From: Oscheius dolichura | Taxonomy: Eukaryota > Nematoda > Chromadorea > Rhabditida > Rhabditidae | Reading direction: 5' to 3' | Length of the DNA stretch: 64,000 nucleotides | Assembly: GCA_932521035.1 (NCBI GenBank) | Contig: OW051493.1 | Location: 4,836,001 to 4,900,000 of the forward strand | Part shown: piece by piece, positions 35,204 to 46,669 of the stretch | Layout of the letters: every line of letters starts with the position of its first letter | Numbering within the stretch: the stretch's first letter is position 1 | Position numbers and translations under genes: made by a program | Notes under the pieces: model-generated | What the model saw: only the letters and a program-made list of their open reading frames with translations | Told to the model about the DNA's origin: nothing | Databases searched by the model: none

Positions 35204-35364
35204 TCACGGATGTTCAGTAGCTTGCAGCCATACGTTCACATAAAAACTCATTTGATTGATGTAATTTTCGATCGTCCCTGTGCTCTGGTCATCGCCCCAC
35301 CCTCTGGTAGCTCCTCACCAGTTGTGGCGTCCAAGTGCTCGTAAAGAACCGTAATCCTATCCAT
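35204..35364 (-). CDS. 39-residue microprotein
   Basis: Two exons (35319-35364 and 35204-35277) joined across a 41-nt intron (gtgagg to gcacag) give exactly 40 codons with stop: MDRITVLYEHLDATTGTIEN then YINQMSFYVNVWLQATEHP. It lies between glutaminase (stop 94 nt upstream) and CEP104 (start 185 nt downstream), all on the minus strand, which is operon-like spacing. It reads as an amphipathic or weakly hydrophobic helix. No family recognised. The consistent frame through a typical intron is the main evidence that it is real. Confidence 0.45.
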
Positions 35365-35457
35365 TGTCAGTGTCTTTGTCAGATAATAATTAATTGAAAG
35401 TCATATTGTACAAGTGTCGACCTCGTATGGAATCTCTTATTTATCACATTGTGACGG

Positions 35458-38033
35458 TCACTGTCCCTGGGGACTGTCCACCCCGTTCGGATGATCCTCA
35501 GACGATCTCGGAGGAGAAGGAATGGGGTCGTTGAAAAAGGAAACCTTCCTCCGGTCCAGCTCATCCCAGAACTCGGAGGAGTCGTCGTCGTTTGAACTGG
35601 TCGACGAGACCGAGGTGCTTCGGTCGGGCCGTTTCATGGCCTTGCGGAGAAACTTCTCACAGTTCTGCCGCTTGAAGAAGATTGCGTCGTCGACAGGAGT
35701 CCGCCCCCATCTGAAATCTGCCATGAGAAAACAACGGAGAGAGACAAAACAACGGAGAGATACCTGTCCTTGTTGGAGACGGGCACTTTGGCCACATTGA
35801 CCAGGAACTTCATCATGACGAGGTCTCCTTCGGCGGCTGCCACGTGAAGAGCCGTCCTCCCATCGTAATCCGATGTCGAAATATCAACCCCCTGGAGGAA
35901 CAGCCTCCTCATGGCTGTCAGATCTCCTGCTCTGGCCACGTACAACACCGTCTGCGAGCGGTCCTTCTGTTTCCATTCCCGCCTTCTTGGGTCACTTTTG
36001 ATGCTGTTCGTGTGGAGGAGGGAGTCGTAGTTGTGGAAGTTGAAGGTCTCGATGAGTCTCTTACAGAAGGACACCCCTCGAACACTGTTTCCCATTTTGT
36101 CGAGCGGGGGAGACCATAGCGCGATCCCCATGACATTTGGGATGACAACTATCATTGCTCCTGAAACTCCTGACTTGGCCGGAAGTCCAACCTAAAACCA
36201 CGAAGATCTCAATTGAAAGACTCAGTATCAAGAGGTTAAAAAGGAAGAACTTACGGTGAATGAGAACTGTCCGGAGGCGTCGTACATTCCGCAGCTGTAC
36301 CTAAACATTCTCTTAATTAGTACGCCAGCTGTCTTTTCCTTACATGAGCGAAAGGACATCGCGGGTCGGTCGGGGATCAATGCATTTCTCCAAAGTTATC
36401 GGGCATACCCCTATAAATAGTCGTTTTTTGCCTTCTCTGGTCAACTGAGTGTCTGATCTCATAAAGAATTTGTTTTCCCCTCTTCACATGTGGGGAATCC
36501 CCCACGAGACCATTGTTTTCCCCTTTGAGGGACTCCCCAACCCCATAAAACTACAGTAAGTAGAAGGTACGAACGAACTGGTCAGCGTTATCAAAAGTAC
36601 CTCCATTGGCCAGGGTGGCAGCCATGACAGACAGAGACTCCGTGGTTCCCTCGACAGAACACAGCTGGAAGTAAAAGTCCAGCGCATCCGTGAGGCACGT
36701 GGTCTGCAAAATGAGATATTACTGGGATCAGGAGAAGGAGGACCTCTGGAGGGAAGCAGTGGTTCTCCTTCATATAATAGGCGAGCGCATAATTGCGATC
36801 AGCCGAAGATCTTTCGGAGAGGAAGGTGGCGTTGTTGAAGCCGATGTACTGTCCTCCGGCGATCCTCTGATATTCTGTGAGTACCTGGAAATAGCGGATA
36901 TAACTGGGCCGAGTTGTCTCCCTACGTGCTCGAAGCGGTCGGCCATCTCCAGTTTGTTCTTAATCAGCGACGTGACCACAATGGCCCCAGAATTGACCAT
37001 CGGATTGTGAGGTTTATCTGAACTTCTTTCTTTTAAAGCCAATACGAACACCTACGTTTAGGATCAAGACAGATATCGTTAAAGAGGCGACCGGATGGCT
37101 CCTGCCCCACATAGGAGTGAACGACGTCAGCTCCTACAACCCTTACGTATTCAGCTAGAGGAGGACATACCCAGTTCGGAGGCGGCGATGGCGTAGTTGA
37201 AGGCTTTGCTGACCGACTGGACACAGAACGGCACCTTCGAGTCGCCCAACGACATCTAAATTCTCGGGGGTTAGTTGGAGGAGGAAGTTGCTTACTCTCT
37301 GGCCATCCACTGTACAGATGCTCAATCCCCACAGTTTGGGATTCTGTCTGGCCAGTTGGGGAATATAAGAGGCCACGTTTCCTCCTTCCAGCTCCTTGCA
37401 CTCATTGAAAAGAACCTTGATCGAGTCAATGAACTTCGACCATCGGGGGATGACAAGCTCATTCTGGAGGGTCTTCACTATCAGTTCTGTGCAACTTGAG
37501 ATACATCTGAAACGCTTGTTACCCACAGAACATAGTCGATGCTCACTCGATAAATTGTTCCTTCTCCATTTTCCAGTGTTTCTGTTCCTGTGCCTCGCAG
37601 CTCCTCTCCTCCTCCTCCTTCTCGATGTCCCTTACCCTCTCCATCAGGTGTTTGAACCGGGGGTCATCCTCCCGAAAACCGAAGGACCTCAACACCTGTA
37701 AAAGATAGGAGTTCCCGCTGCAAAAGAGACCAACCGATAGCAGACGGCCAATAGACGCTTGGTTTTTGTTGGGGATCTTGAATAGGTCGAAGATGGTCTC
37801 CTCCTGCCCCTTGCTCTCCCGTTCGTACGGCGTCGAGAGGTGTTTCAGTGACTGTGTCAGCTTGCTCACCGACGGCTTGTGTTCCAGAAGAGCTTGGAGG
37901 TTCTCCACTGAAAGAGGGATCAGATCTGACAAGAAAAGAGCCTACGTGTTCGCTGTGAAGGGACATTCCGTAGTGGACCCAGTGGTCCCGGTCCGGGACT
38001 TTCCATCCTCGCGATTTTCTCCACTGCTTGCAT
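35458..38033 (-). CDS. GLS: Glutaminase with ankyrin repeats
   Basis: Converts glutamine to glutamate and ammonia. Start ATG 38033 follows a tatccctttcag acceptor. A helical N-terminal region comes first, then the serine-beta-lactamase-like catalytic domain: [96 protein letters not shown] and [20 protein letters not shown]. Ankyrin repeats follow ([32 protein letters not shown]), then a Ser-rich tail. About fourteen exons with short introns. No clear mitochondrial presequence is visible in the start I chose. This is the upstream member of a probable operon with the microprotein and CEP104. Confidence 0.9.
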
Positions 38034-39601
38034 CGGATTGTGATCTGAAAGGGATACGGTAAGTACTGTAATGGAGGAACGGTGCGGATAAACCAAATGG
38101 AAGCGAAGGAAGTGCGGTTAGTAACCTATGTCTAGAGAATATTTGCGGAAGCAGGCGGAAACTTTTCGGGGAATCCTGGTGGGAGACTGCTGACTGGAGG
38201 ACATGACCTGGAGAGATTTGTGATAGGGGGAGGCCATTTCGGAGAGGAAAAAAGGGGATATTACACTGGCAGAGGGGGAAAGCCTCGTGGAGGAAAAAGC
38301 AGACACATAGGTCAACCGGGGGATAAAAAAAGAAGGGGACTCCGACCTTCGGAGGGAGACAGTCACATGGCAACAAAAATGAATGTTGTTCTTTGGAAAC
38401 TGGTTGGATCCCATTGATTTGGACGGCAGATAAAGAGTCAAGGAGGAGCAGGCCAGGGTCCGGTGGCGAAGAATACCAGTATCTCTAGGGAGACACGAAG
38501 GAGGAGCCTTTTTATGACTTGGGGGAACACCCGAAACAGGCGACGGACAAACAGAGTCAACCAGGTTGTTCGGGAAAAGGACTGGGAGGAGAGGACCCAG
38601 ACGGTGAGGGGGATGACCGTCGTGAGTGAGTGGCCGATCTCTAGAACAGACACTCTGCAAAGGTCGGAGGGTGATCTTCTGCTCCCCGTCCTGCTCCCTG
38701 TCTACATTCTGGTCCGAACGGTTGCCATCAAAGTGCAGATCTCTTATCCAATCAAAGACGGAAGTGACGAAGTTAAGAACTAGAACCAGTCCGTCAAGGG
38801 GTTGCATAATGCGGGGCAAGATGGTTTGACTGAAAAACTATCTGACCGCCGGAAGTGCTTACGACCACATTATGTACTTATGAGTCTCACTTGGGGCTCC
38901 CTGCAAGGAACAGACCGGGATATGACGAGGCTCCCCCATCCTCCCCGTCCGCCTCACCGCTGCGTCATCGCCCACCTGGCCACCTCCTCAAAAATGGCAG
39001 AGTGACCTCAATCTCTGATGGCTTCTTTCGGCCGTCCTGTCCTCCCAGATCGGCGTCTGCCAGTCTCCTCTCCCATCCAATTTGCCCTAATCCGCCCCAA
39101 GCGTTCGAAAAACACGGCCATCCGATTCCACTCAAATCTCACCAAGTGACAGTTCTTCGCCGTGGGGAAAGTTGCGCCGGGCAAGATGGTTAGGGCAAAG
39201 AAAAAAAATTAGCCGCCGACGGCAGAATCCGCCCCTCACCTTCGTCCTCAGTCTGGCTGCCGTCGCCTGTCACAAAAATACGAGGCTGCTCCTCAAGCTC
39301 CGACGGGCCACGCATCTCTTCCTGAAAGAAGACATCACTTCGAGAGAAGGGTAAGTATTCTCCTCGTCTAGAGACCGTCTCCCCCTCCCGCTTCCTGTCT
39401 CGCCTTCCTTGAAACGGCGCCATAAAAAGACCGCATGTCTACTTTTCGCTTCGCAGATCGGGGCCACAGTTCGCTCGTAAAAGGGTAATGACTGCGACCG
39501 CTACTGTTTCACTAACGAAGGGAATTCTACAGGGACAAGGGTCGCTAGCCGCCCCTGGTTCGGGAGAGGCCACTTTCCTCGAAAGGGAATACATTTTCAG
39601 G
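38034..39601. other. Divergent upstream region with a purine/pyrimidine switch
   Basis: Between glutaminase (minus) and astacin (plus). The + strand is purine-rich from about 38.1 to 38.85 kb and pyrimidine-rich from about 38.9 to 39.2 kb. The composition flips where the two transcription units diverge. No exon recognised. Confidence 0.45.
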
Positions 39602-41795
39602 ATGTTGTTTCTCTTTCTACTGGTCCTCTTCCCGAAGGTCTTGCCAAGACCATCAGGACTGAGCAAGGTAAGCGAACGGTTAAAAATGGAAAGGGGCAAA
39701 ATGATATGACACGGAGAAAGCTGTCGATAGTTCGCTGAATCGACCCCGTCACCCACGCCCCCGACCGTTGTCCTGATATCTGATCGACGTGGGATGAGCG
39801 TGTTTTGAGGAGTGAAAGTCAAACGGCGCCGTGATGTCTGCCATGGGTAGACTGTCGCTCATTAGGTTATGGAATAGAGGGAGACCCACCTGTCGACCGG
39901 GGAAGAAACAGCAGAGACGCACAATTTTGGGCAGTGTAACAGAGGAAAACTGGCTAAATTATCTGTTCATCTATCTTTGTTTTTAGGAGGCGATCGAGGC
40001 CTTTGTCAGCGACGGTCAGATGACCGAGAAGGAGCTTCTTCTGTTGAAAGGAAGACTCCGAAGACTGGCGGCCTCGCGGGCCCGGCCCTTTGGGCAGGAC
40101 CCAATGGAGAGAGCAGTGATATCTGTAAGATAAAGAGACACGGCACATTGGGGTTTAGTTCAGTCACGACCACTGGGACAAGGATGTCAGCCCGAACGAG
40201 AACACCGAGGAGGCCATCAACCAACGAGCCGGCCTATCGGACTATCTGTACCAGGTGAGCATTTCTTTGAGCAGTACGACCGCTGCCACAGGGTGACATA
40301 TTGTTGACTCCGCAACAGGCCCTGAGAAAACTTCAAACAAGGACCAAGAGAGTCGCTCTCCCTCCAGAAGACGCCTCCTTTGCCAAGTGGAATCCAGACC
40401 GGATCGGCTACATTTTCGATGGGAATGTCCGTAGGTAGGAGCCATGTCCCTGTATCTGAAGATTCAGCCTTCGACAAACGGGCTCTGATAGAGGAGGTAC
40501 TCAACTACTACCGCGAGAGGACGTGTCTCCACTTCGTCAATCAGTGGCCCGGCCGGACGGAGATCTCCCTCAAGTTTAGAATGGTATGTCACCTCCAGGT
40601 AGCAGACAATGGCTTCAGTCCGCCGGCTGTTGGAGTTACGTCGGCCGACTGCCCCGCTACCAACTCTACTACGGTCTCCAGGACATCGGCTTCGAGTGGG
40701 GCTGCTTCAATCAGGTTGACTTTGACTAGGACTGATTAATCAGTTGGTCTAGTTTGGAACAATTGCCCATGAAATAATGCATGCCCTCGGGTTCAACCAC
40801 GAACATATCCGGAAGGACAGAGACAACTACGTCGTGGTCAATTACAGGAACATTTTGAAGAACGACAGCTACAATTATGATAAAGTAGAGAGACGGTAGA
40901 CGAGATCGAGTTAAGAATCTTTAGGATCTCCGGGGAGATTTCCAAGGTTTTGAATACGAAATGGGGTCCCAGATGCATTACGGAGAAGGTTGGTCCATTT
41001 TTAATCCAGACTATTCGCTATTTTAGTCGGCGATGTCTATAATCTCAACTCCGCCAAGCTCTATACTCGGGATTTCAAGCAGCTTCTGACAATTGGCAAC
41101 CGGATGTTTCCCACGTTTCAAGACATCGCCCAAATAAACAAGTACTACAACTGCTACGGTAGGTGTCGTCTCTTCTCTAAAAGAAATGTCAGAGAGGTGT
41201 AAGAACACGACAAACCGCTGCCAGAACGGAGGTCTCCCCAAAGTGAATAACTGCACCGTCTGCGAATGTCCACATGGCTTCGGGGGACAATTCTGTACCG
41301 AGGTGGAATCTCCCACGGTACAGATGGCCAACTGCGGAGGCGTTCTAGAGGCTGTGGTCGGCAAAGAGCAGACCTACACTGGGAAGCTCAAGTCAGAAAT
41401 ATGGCAGAAGTTCATGGTCGAGAAGTGTTACTGGCACATTAGGGTGAGATTAACCAATGCAATTTTGTTGAGAGAAGATATAGGCTCCCGAAGGGAAACG
41501 CGTAAAAGTCTTCGTAAAGGAGCAGGATCTCCACTGTACGGCGGGCTGTCCGTGGAGTGCGATGGAAGTAAAAACGGGCAAGTTTCACATTGCTGGAACC
41601 AGGTAAAATGAGATATTTTCAAAGAGAAAAGAAAATAGAAAATGTTGTACCGCGGGCACCTCCTACGACTACTACACTTCCGAATCGAATCTCCTGGTCA
41701 TCGGGTTGTTTGCTAAAATGGGTGAAGTCTACGCGACCTGGGCATACAGTGCAGGTGGGTGACACCCCGGGCAAAAACAATCCGTTTCAGTGTGA
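39602..41795 (+). CDS. Astacin metalloprotease with EGF and CUB domains
   Basis: A secreted zinc endopeptidase of the nematode NAS type. Signal peptide MLFLFLLVLFPKVLP after attttcag+g; propeptide ending near LQTRTKRVALPP, a furin-like site. The catalytic domain has YYRERTCLHFV, GCWSYVGRLPRYQL, the zinc motif HEIMHALGFNHE with RKDRDNY, and the Met-turn GSQMHYGE. An EGF-like module follows (RCQNGGLPKVNNCTVCEC; GFGGQFC), then a CUB domain (MANCGGVLEAVVGKEQTYTG; CCTAGTSYDYY). All zinc ligands are present, so it should be active. Several introns are 29-31 nt; the one near 40.57 kb must be 29 nt to keep the frame. The last exon is two bases plus the stop after AYSA. AATAAA lies about 46 nt on. Confidence 0.9.
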
Positions 41796-41950
41796 CCGTG
41801 CCTTGGCCATATTTATTTGTTGAAGTGACCAGATATTTCGAATAAATATTTATGTACACACATTGGAGCACCTGAGAAGAGTCACGGGGACACACAACCG
41901 ACTAGAGAAACTGAATATTGACAGGGAGTGAGGATCGGGAAGGTAAAGTA

Positions 41951-44900
41951 TTATGAGGAGAAGGAGAGGTCCAACTGGTCGGCCGACAGAGGATCCACGA
42001 AAGGGGGCTCGGAGGCGAGGAAGAGATTGTCGAGGAGGATGTCCAGCAACACATAGAAGAGCTGCTTGTTCAGACGGGGATACTGTAGCGACTGACCAAG
42101 GCGGCGGGCACCGTCTCGCAGGTTGTGGCGGCCGAGAAAACGAGTCAAGTACGACGGGATCTGAACTCTTTTCGGTTTTGGAAGGGAGATGTCCTGACCT
42201 CGTCTTGGACAAACTCTTGGACTTTCCTTTTGGCCAACTCCTCTCGGAGAGACTTCTCCTGCTCCGTGGCTACCATGGCCTCGGAGCAGAAGAGACTCTG
42301 CTCCGTGAGGGACACCAAATAAACAAGGCGTTCCTCCTCCAGCAGCTTGGCAAACAGCTTGCCCACAACTGTTTTGACCACGTTGTCAAAGGTGGATCGA
42401 CAGAGCAGCCGGAGAGAGGAGAGCAGGGTAAACACCCAGTTAGAGGCCGTGGGGACGAAGTTCGTCAACAGGAGAAGGAAAGCATCCGTAGGACTTCTAA
42501 AGAATTTTGTGAATATCAATGGGGAAGCTGACCTTGTCCACGTGGAGTAGCCCGAGTCGTCCACAATCTTCACATTCTTGTTGAAATTGTTGCCGAAGAC
42601 CCGGCTGTAGAGGGAAGGAGGCGCCTCCGACCCCATGGCACTGACAGATGACAGACTGCTTGTCTCCGATTTCAGATCCAGTTGTGCTCGGATGTCGAAT
42701 TTGTCAGGTGTGGCCAAGGTTTTGGCCAGCATGTTGAGGAGGAACGGCCGGAGGTGTTGTCCCTTTTCACGGGTCAACCGGCCCGGCATCTTTTTCACCA
42801 CCCTCCACGGGTTGAGATCACTCAACATCAGATTGTCACGGAACTCCTCGGGACTCGAAAGGAAAGTCAACAGGAGATCCGAATTGCCCAAGACTTTCTA
42901 AAAGAAGCAGCTTATAAAGGAGTCTAAAGAGAAAGGGCTACCTGTTTGCAGAGGGAGGAGAGGAAGGAAGCCACGACGAGGCGATGCTGTTCGACGAAGG
43001 CCCGAGTTTTCGGAGCAAACGCCTTGAATATCCCGAGTATTTGGTACTGACCGACGGATACCTTTCTAGCCGGGAGATTGGACAGTCTCAGGGCATCTCC
43101 GTGGAACTCCAACAATTTCGCCTCCAACACATAGAATTCCTGGAATCGACGGAAGATGCTCCACTGCTTCGTCTCCTGTGGTTTGGCGTCGTTTCGATGG
43201 ACCTCGATGATGTAGCCATACACGGTTCGTCCTGAATTTATTAGTGAGAACAAGGAGTTTGACTGACCAGTGACTGAATCTCTCGAGTGGACGACCTTCG
43301 GTATGGCCACCTTCCAATGGTTGATGTTCCTGGTCTCCCGGTCTATCACCAGGACGGGTTCATTGCTGGGGAGCACGGCCTCGGGGAGCTCTTCTTCTAT
43401 CGGGGGAGACGGCTCCGAGGAGTCCTCGCTGATGTCAATGGAGGGGACGTCGACCTTCGTGAAACCGCCAGTGTCACTCTGTAGTTCCTATCTTCCCATA
43501 GATAATAAGAGTCTGCTCACCTCCGATGACCCGCTGTGGCTGTCCAGCTCTTCGCTTTTCCCCTTCAGTGTCATCGGGTACTCGTCGGCCACTATGGTCT
43601 CGTCTCCCTCCTCTGGGCCTTCCGAGGTGAGAGTGAACAGGCGACGAAGATGGGTTCTAAATGAGCTCTCCCAAAAGAAAGAGCTATTCCTCACCTGAAC
43701 ATATTGAAAGAGGGCGTCCTTTCGGCCGAGCTGCCTCTCCTCTGGCTAGACGTCTTCTCGATGAGTTCTGTCACGGAGAGAGGCGGGCTGCCACACAGAT
43801 AGCCCAAGAAGGCGTCCGACTGGCAGAAGGGGATCACGTGGTTAGACTGCATCCTCTGGTAGACTATCTGGTACGACTGCAACATGGGGTTTAGGATTTA
43901 TAAGCAAGAGGGAGAGAATCCACCTTTTCAATGATCCTGTCCAATTCGTGGGGATCCTTGCTCTCGATGGCTCTCTTGAACTCTGCCACGGTGTCGTCGT
44001 CAAAGAGGATCTTGTCCGGGGCTCCTTCGTGTACAAATTGGCTATATAGCTGCCAGACGTCGAAAGAGATCTGGCTGGTGGACTCATCCTGTGAGGGAAG
44101 TTGGCTCTGCCCTCGGCACACTGACCTTCCTCTGTAGGCTGTGATGGATCCTGTTGCTCTCTGCCAGGAAGTTCAGCTCGTTCACCGGCCCCTGGATGTC
44201 CTGGAGATAGAGGCGGAACATCGAAAACTGTCGAGCATCTCGTAAAATCTGTAAGGAATCTTTTATCCCCGGGTAGCAGCTATTCATTCTACTAACACTC
44301 TTCGCAACGAACGGCTGATGTCGGGGAATCGAGCGCCTGACATTGATATCGGGACCGATATGGACGCGGCGGGCAACACCGTGGAGAAGAAGAAGGCCAA
44401 CGACTCGCTGTTCGAGAGACTCGGCCCCGAGATCCAGCCGGTGCCCGTGAAGACGTCCGAAATCCTGTCGGCCAGCTCGTCCGTGTCCAGCTCGGCCGAG
44501 CCCACCGCCCCGCCGGCCACCAAGTTCGTCTACAAGCCGTGCGACAACTACAAGCGAGTAATGGCCGGCACCCTGCAGGAGGCCCCTCCGAGGAAAAAAT
44601 AATCGCAGCTCAAATAAAGCTAACCAGTACCACCCGACTGCCAGATGTTTGTGGTCACCCCACAGCAAATGTTTGTCCGATTTTCGACGGGGCACAACTT
44701 CCGCTCACCTCGCTCAGTTTGAGTTGTAGTAGACTGTCCGGGACGCTGTCCATGCTCACGTCCGTCAGCCCCCTCAGGAATTCGACCTCCGTCTTCTGAA
44801 ACCTCTCTCATTTCACTTGTTTAGAGTCATGAACAGTCTCCTTGTTCTCGTGCCCCTCCTCGTGGCCCTCGCCGCCTCCCAGAAGAATCTCGGCGGTCCC

Positions 44901-46367
44901 TGTGTCAACGGCAGCATCTGCCCCGTTTAGTTCCCCCGCCTCCTTTTATAAAGAAAGTTACAGAATGGTTGGACATGTACTGACGGGCACTGTCTCCCGC
45001 TCCGCAACCCGTCCGAGGCAAAGGGAGCCTGTAAACTGGGACTGCCCGACAAGTGCCCCTGGGGACAGCACTGCCTCATCGACAAGTGCTACACGAACCC
45101 CGACAAGACAACGGTCAGTTGCAGGGCGCCCCTCAAGGAACAGGGCCGTTTCAGGCCATCGGCCCGTGTGTCCGCAGCCTCTGCCCCGACAACTTCTACT
45201 GTTTCATAGGCGAGTGTGTCCGATACAGTCCCCAATAAACCTACGTGGTCCTTGGCCTCCGTCTCGATTTGTTGGCTGTCGAATGCCGTGATTATCAGCT
45301 GGTTGATGGTGTCGGGATCGGCCGTCAGGTCGGCCAGCGGTAGGAGGACGGCGTTGACCAGCAGTTCCCGGAGGAAGTGGCGGGCCGAATGGGACGGCCA
45401 GTTCTTCAGTTTCCGAATGTCCTCCCTAGCGTTGGGATTGTCGTCGTCGTGGGCTCTTCCAGAAAGCCGACTCTCGTCCAAGAGTAGGGGGACCAGCCAG
45501 TCGGCTATCTGAACAGGGAGGATGGGGGAGGACGGAGGAGGGCACCTGTCTCAGATAGAGGATCTCGTTTGTCCGGGAGCCGAGGCAGTAGTGGACGTCG
45601 GTGATCTTCTCGCTTATCTGCGACTCGAGCAATGAATTGGGAACATTCTGAAGAGATTTAAAAAGGGAGAAGGCTGGACCAAACCTCGTTGAGCGTCGCA
45701 CTCGTCTGTATGATTCTATGGGCATGGAGAGCCGCCGCCGGGATAGCCTCCTCCGCCACCACCGACGCGAGATCCATGTTTTGAAGTCTATTCACCAGAT
45801 TGGCACAGGCGTATCGGATCTGGTATCTGAATATCAAATATCCTTGATATTCCCTCCTCTCACTTGATCTCGTTGAGGAATGCTCGGTCGCGGCTGATGC
45901 CTGCCTCGTACCAGTTGTTCACGTACTGCTCGACAATCTGCTCCAGGAATCCTTCCAGGGCTTCATTGACGGACGAAGGAAGAAATAAATCTGAATGGCC
46001 GCTCTTCAACGACATTGAGTATGAATACCTTCCCAGGGCAATTTCCTCCTTTTACCCTTCCGCACATCGGCCTTTTTATGTTTTCTTGGGGTAGTGTTCT
46101 CTTTTCCGATCCACAATTCCATCAATGGGGCCAGGAAATAGCCATTGGAATCCATTACGACCCAGTTGGCCAACTGTGCCCCCAAAAATAAAGAGGAAAC
46201 GCATATCCCGATAGACAGAGATCTATGAGCACGGCATATTTGTTTGATGTGGCAACTAACCCGAATCCGAATAGAAACAGAAGCAACACGATGACTCCAG
46301 GGACTCCGAAGAGGATCAGCTGGCGCCGGCGACTATTTTCAACCCCGTTGATATCGAAGCAATCCAT
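41951..46367 (-). CDS. SNX14: RGS-PX sorting nexin (SNX14-like)
   Basis: Two N-terminal transmembrane helices (LFGVPGVIVLLLFLFGFG; SIGICVSSLFLGAQLANWVV) are followed by a PXA domain (EALEGFLEQIVEQYVNNWYE; HFLRELLVNAVLLPLADL). An RGS domain follows (DARQFSMFRLYLQDI; IEKSYQIVYQRMQSNHVIPF), then a PX domain (GRTVYGYIIEVHRND with IFRRFQEFYVLEAKLLEF) and a nexin C-terminal domain (LFAKLLEEERLVYLVSLTEQ). This is the full SNX13/14/25 architecture; the two close N-terminal helices favour SNX14, an ER protein at lipid-droplet contacts. About fifteen exons with mostly 38-60-nt introns, except two of 449 nt (44796-45244) and 460 nt (44249-44708). Each of those two carries a complete gene on the opposite strand. 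Stop at 41951. Confidence 0.88.
44318..44602 (+). CDS. 94-residue hydrophilic protein nested antisense in SNX14 intron
   Basis: An uninterrupted ATG frame with GC-ending codons like local genes: MSGNRAPDIDIGTDMDAAGN, then KKKANDSLFERLGPEIQPVP, a Ser-rich run (SASSSVSSSAEP) and a basic end (APPRKK). AATAAA lies 10 nt after the stop. It sits wholly inside the 460-nt SNX14 intron, on the other strand. No signal peptide, no recognised domain. Codon quality and the well-placed polyadenylation signal argue it is real. Confidence 0.6.
   Translation: MSGNRAPDIDIGTDMDAAGNTVEKKKANDSLFERLGPEIQPVPVKTSEILSASSSVSSSAEPTAPPATKFVYKPCDNYKRVMAGTLQEAPPRKK
44829..45238 (+). CDS. Small secreted Cys-rich protein nested antisense in SNX14 intron
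   Basis: Three exons with introns of about 38 and 41 nt. Signal peptide MNSLLVLVPLLVALAASQ, then repeated Cys pairs: GGPCVNGSICPNGWTCTDGH, LPDKCPWGQHCLIDKCY, GPCVRSLCPDNFYCFIGECV. The spacing (C-x4-5-C-x5-C-x4-C style) resembles repeated small disulfide modules of nematode secreted proteins, but I cannot assign a family. The stop TAA lies within AATAAA. The stop is only 6 nt from the antisense SNX14 splice donor, so the mature 3' end must overlap the SNX14 exon. Confidence 0.65.
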
Positions 46368-46530
46368 TATAACATTCTTTAACTTTTCATATAGTTATAG
46401 AAAGGAGAAATGCTAGAGGAAGCAACAATTTGAAGTGACGGTAACACTAAAAGCAGCTTTCAAGTGTAATCAAAACATTGAAGATAAAAGCTAAGAATCT
46501 AGCGAATAAAAGGTTCCTTTTATTATTAAA

Positions 46531-46626
46531 ATGGGGACATTAGTCATGTATTCACTGCTGCCGCTAGCTGGAGCATGTTTACGACACTGGCTGATCCATC
46601 TGCGGAAAGGGACTTTAGACGAATAG
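46531..46626 (+). CDS. Possible 31-residue ORF
   Basis: ATG frame MGTLVMYSLLPLAGACLRHW then LIHLRKGTLDE and TAG, in the AT-rich gap between SNX14 and NOA1. It has a hydrophobic half and a basic half, as in tiny membrane proteins. No splice or homology support; may be chance. Confidence 0.2.
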   Translation: MGTLVMYSLLPLAGACLRHWLIHLRKGTLDE

Positions 46627-46669
46627 TTGATGCTGATGGACGCAAAAAAAACATTTATAACTAACTAAC

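Larger units (their letters stand above)
31711..38033 (-). other. Possible operon: glutaminase, microprotein, CEP104
   Basis: Three same-strand genes separated by 94 and 185 nt. The spacing fits trans-spliced operons. Weaker case than the 46-58 kb cluster because the middle gene is only 39 codons. Confidence 0.4.

Noticed and set aside
2605-45215. CTGTTTCA strings resembling the C. elegans piRNA upstream motif
   Set aside because: Only a handful occur across both strands, close to chance expectation, and some are inside coding exons. No clustering.
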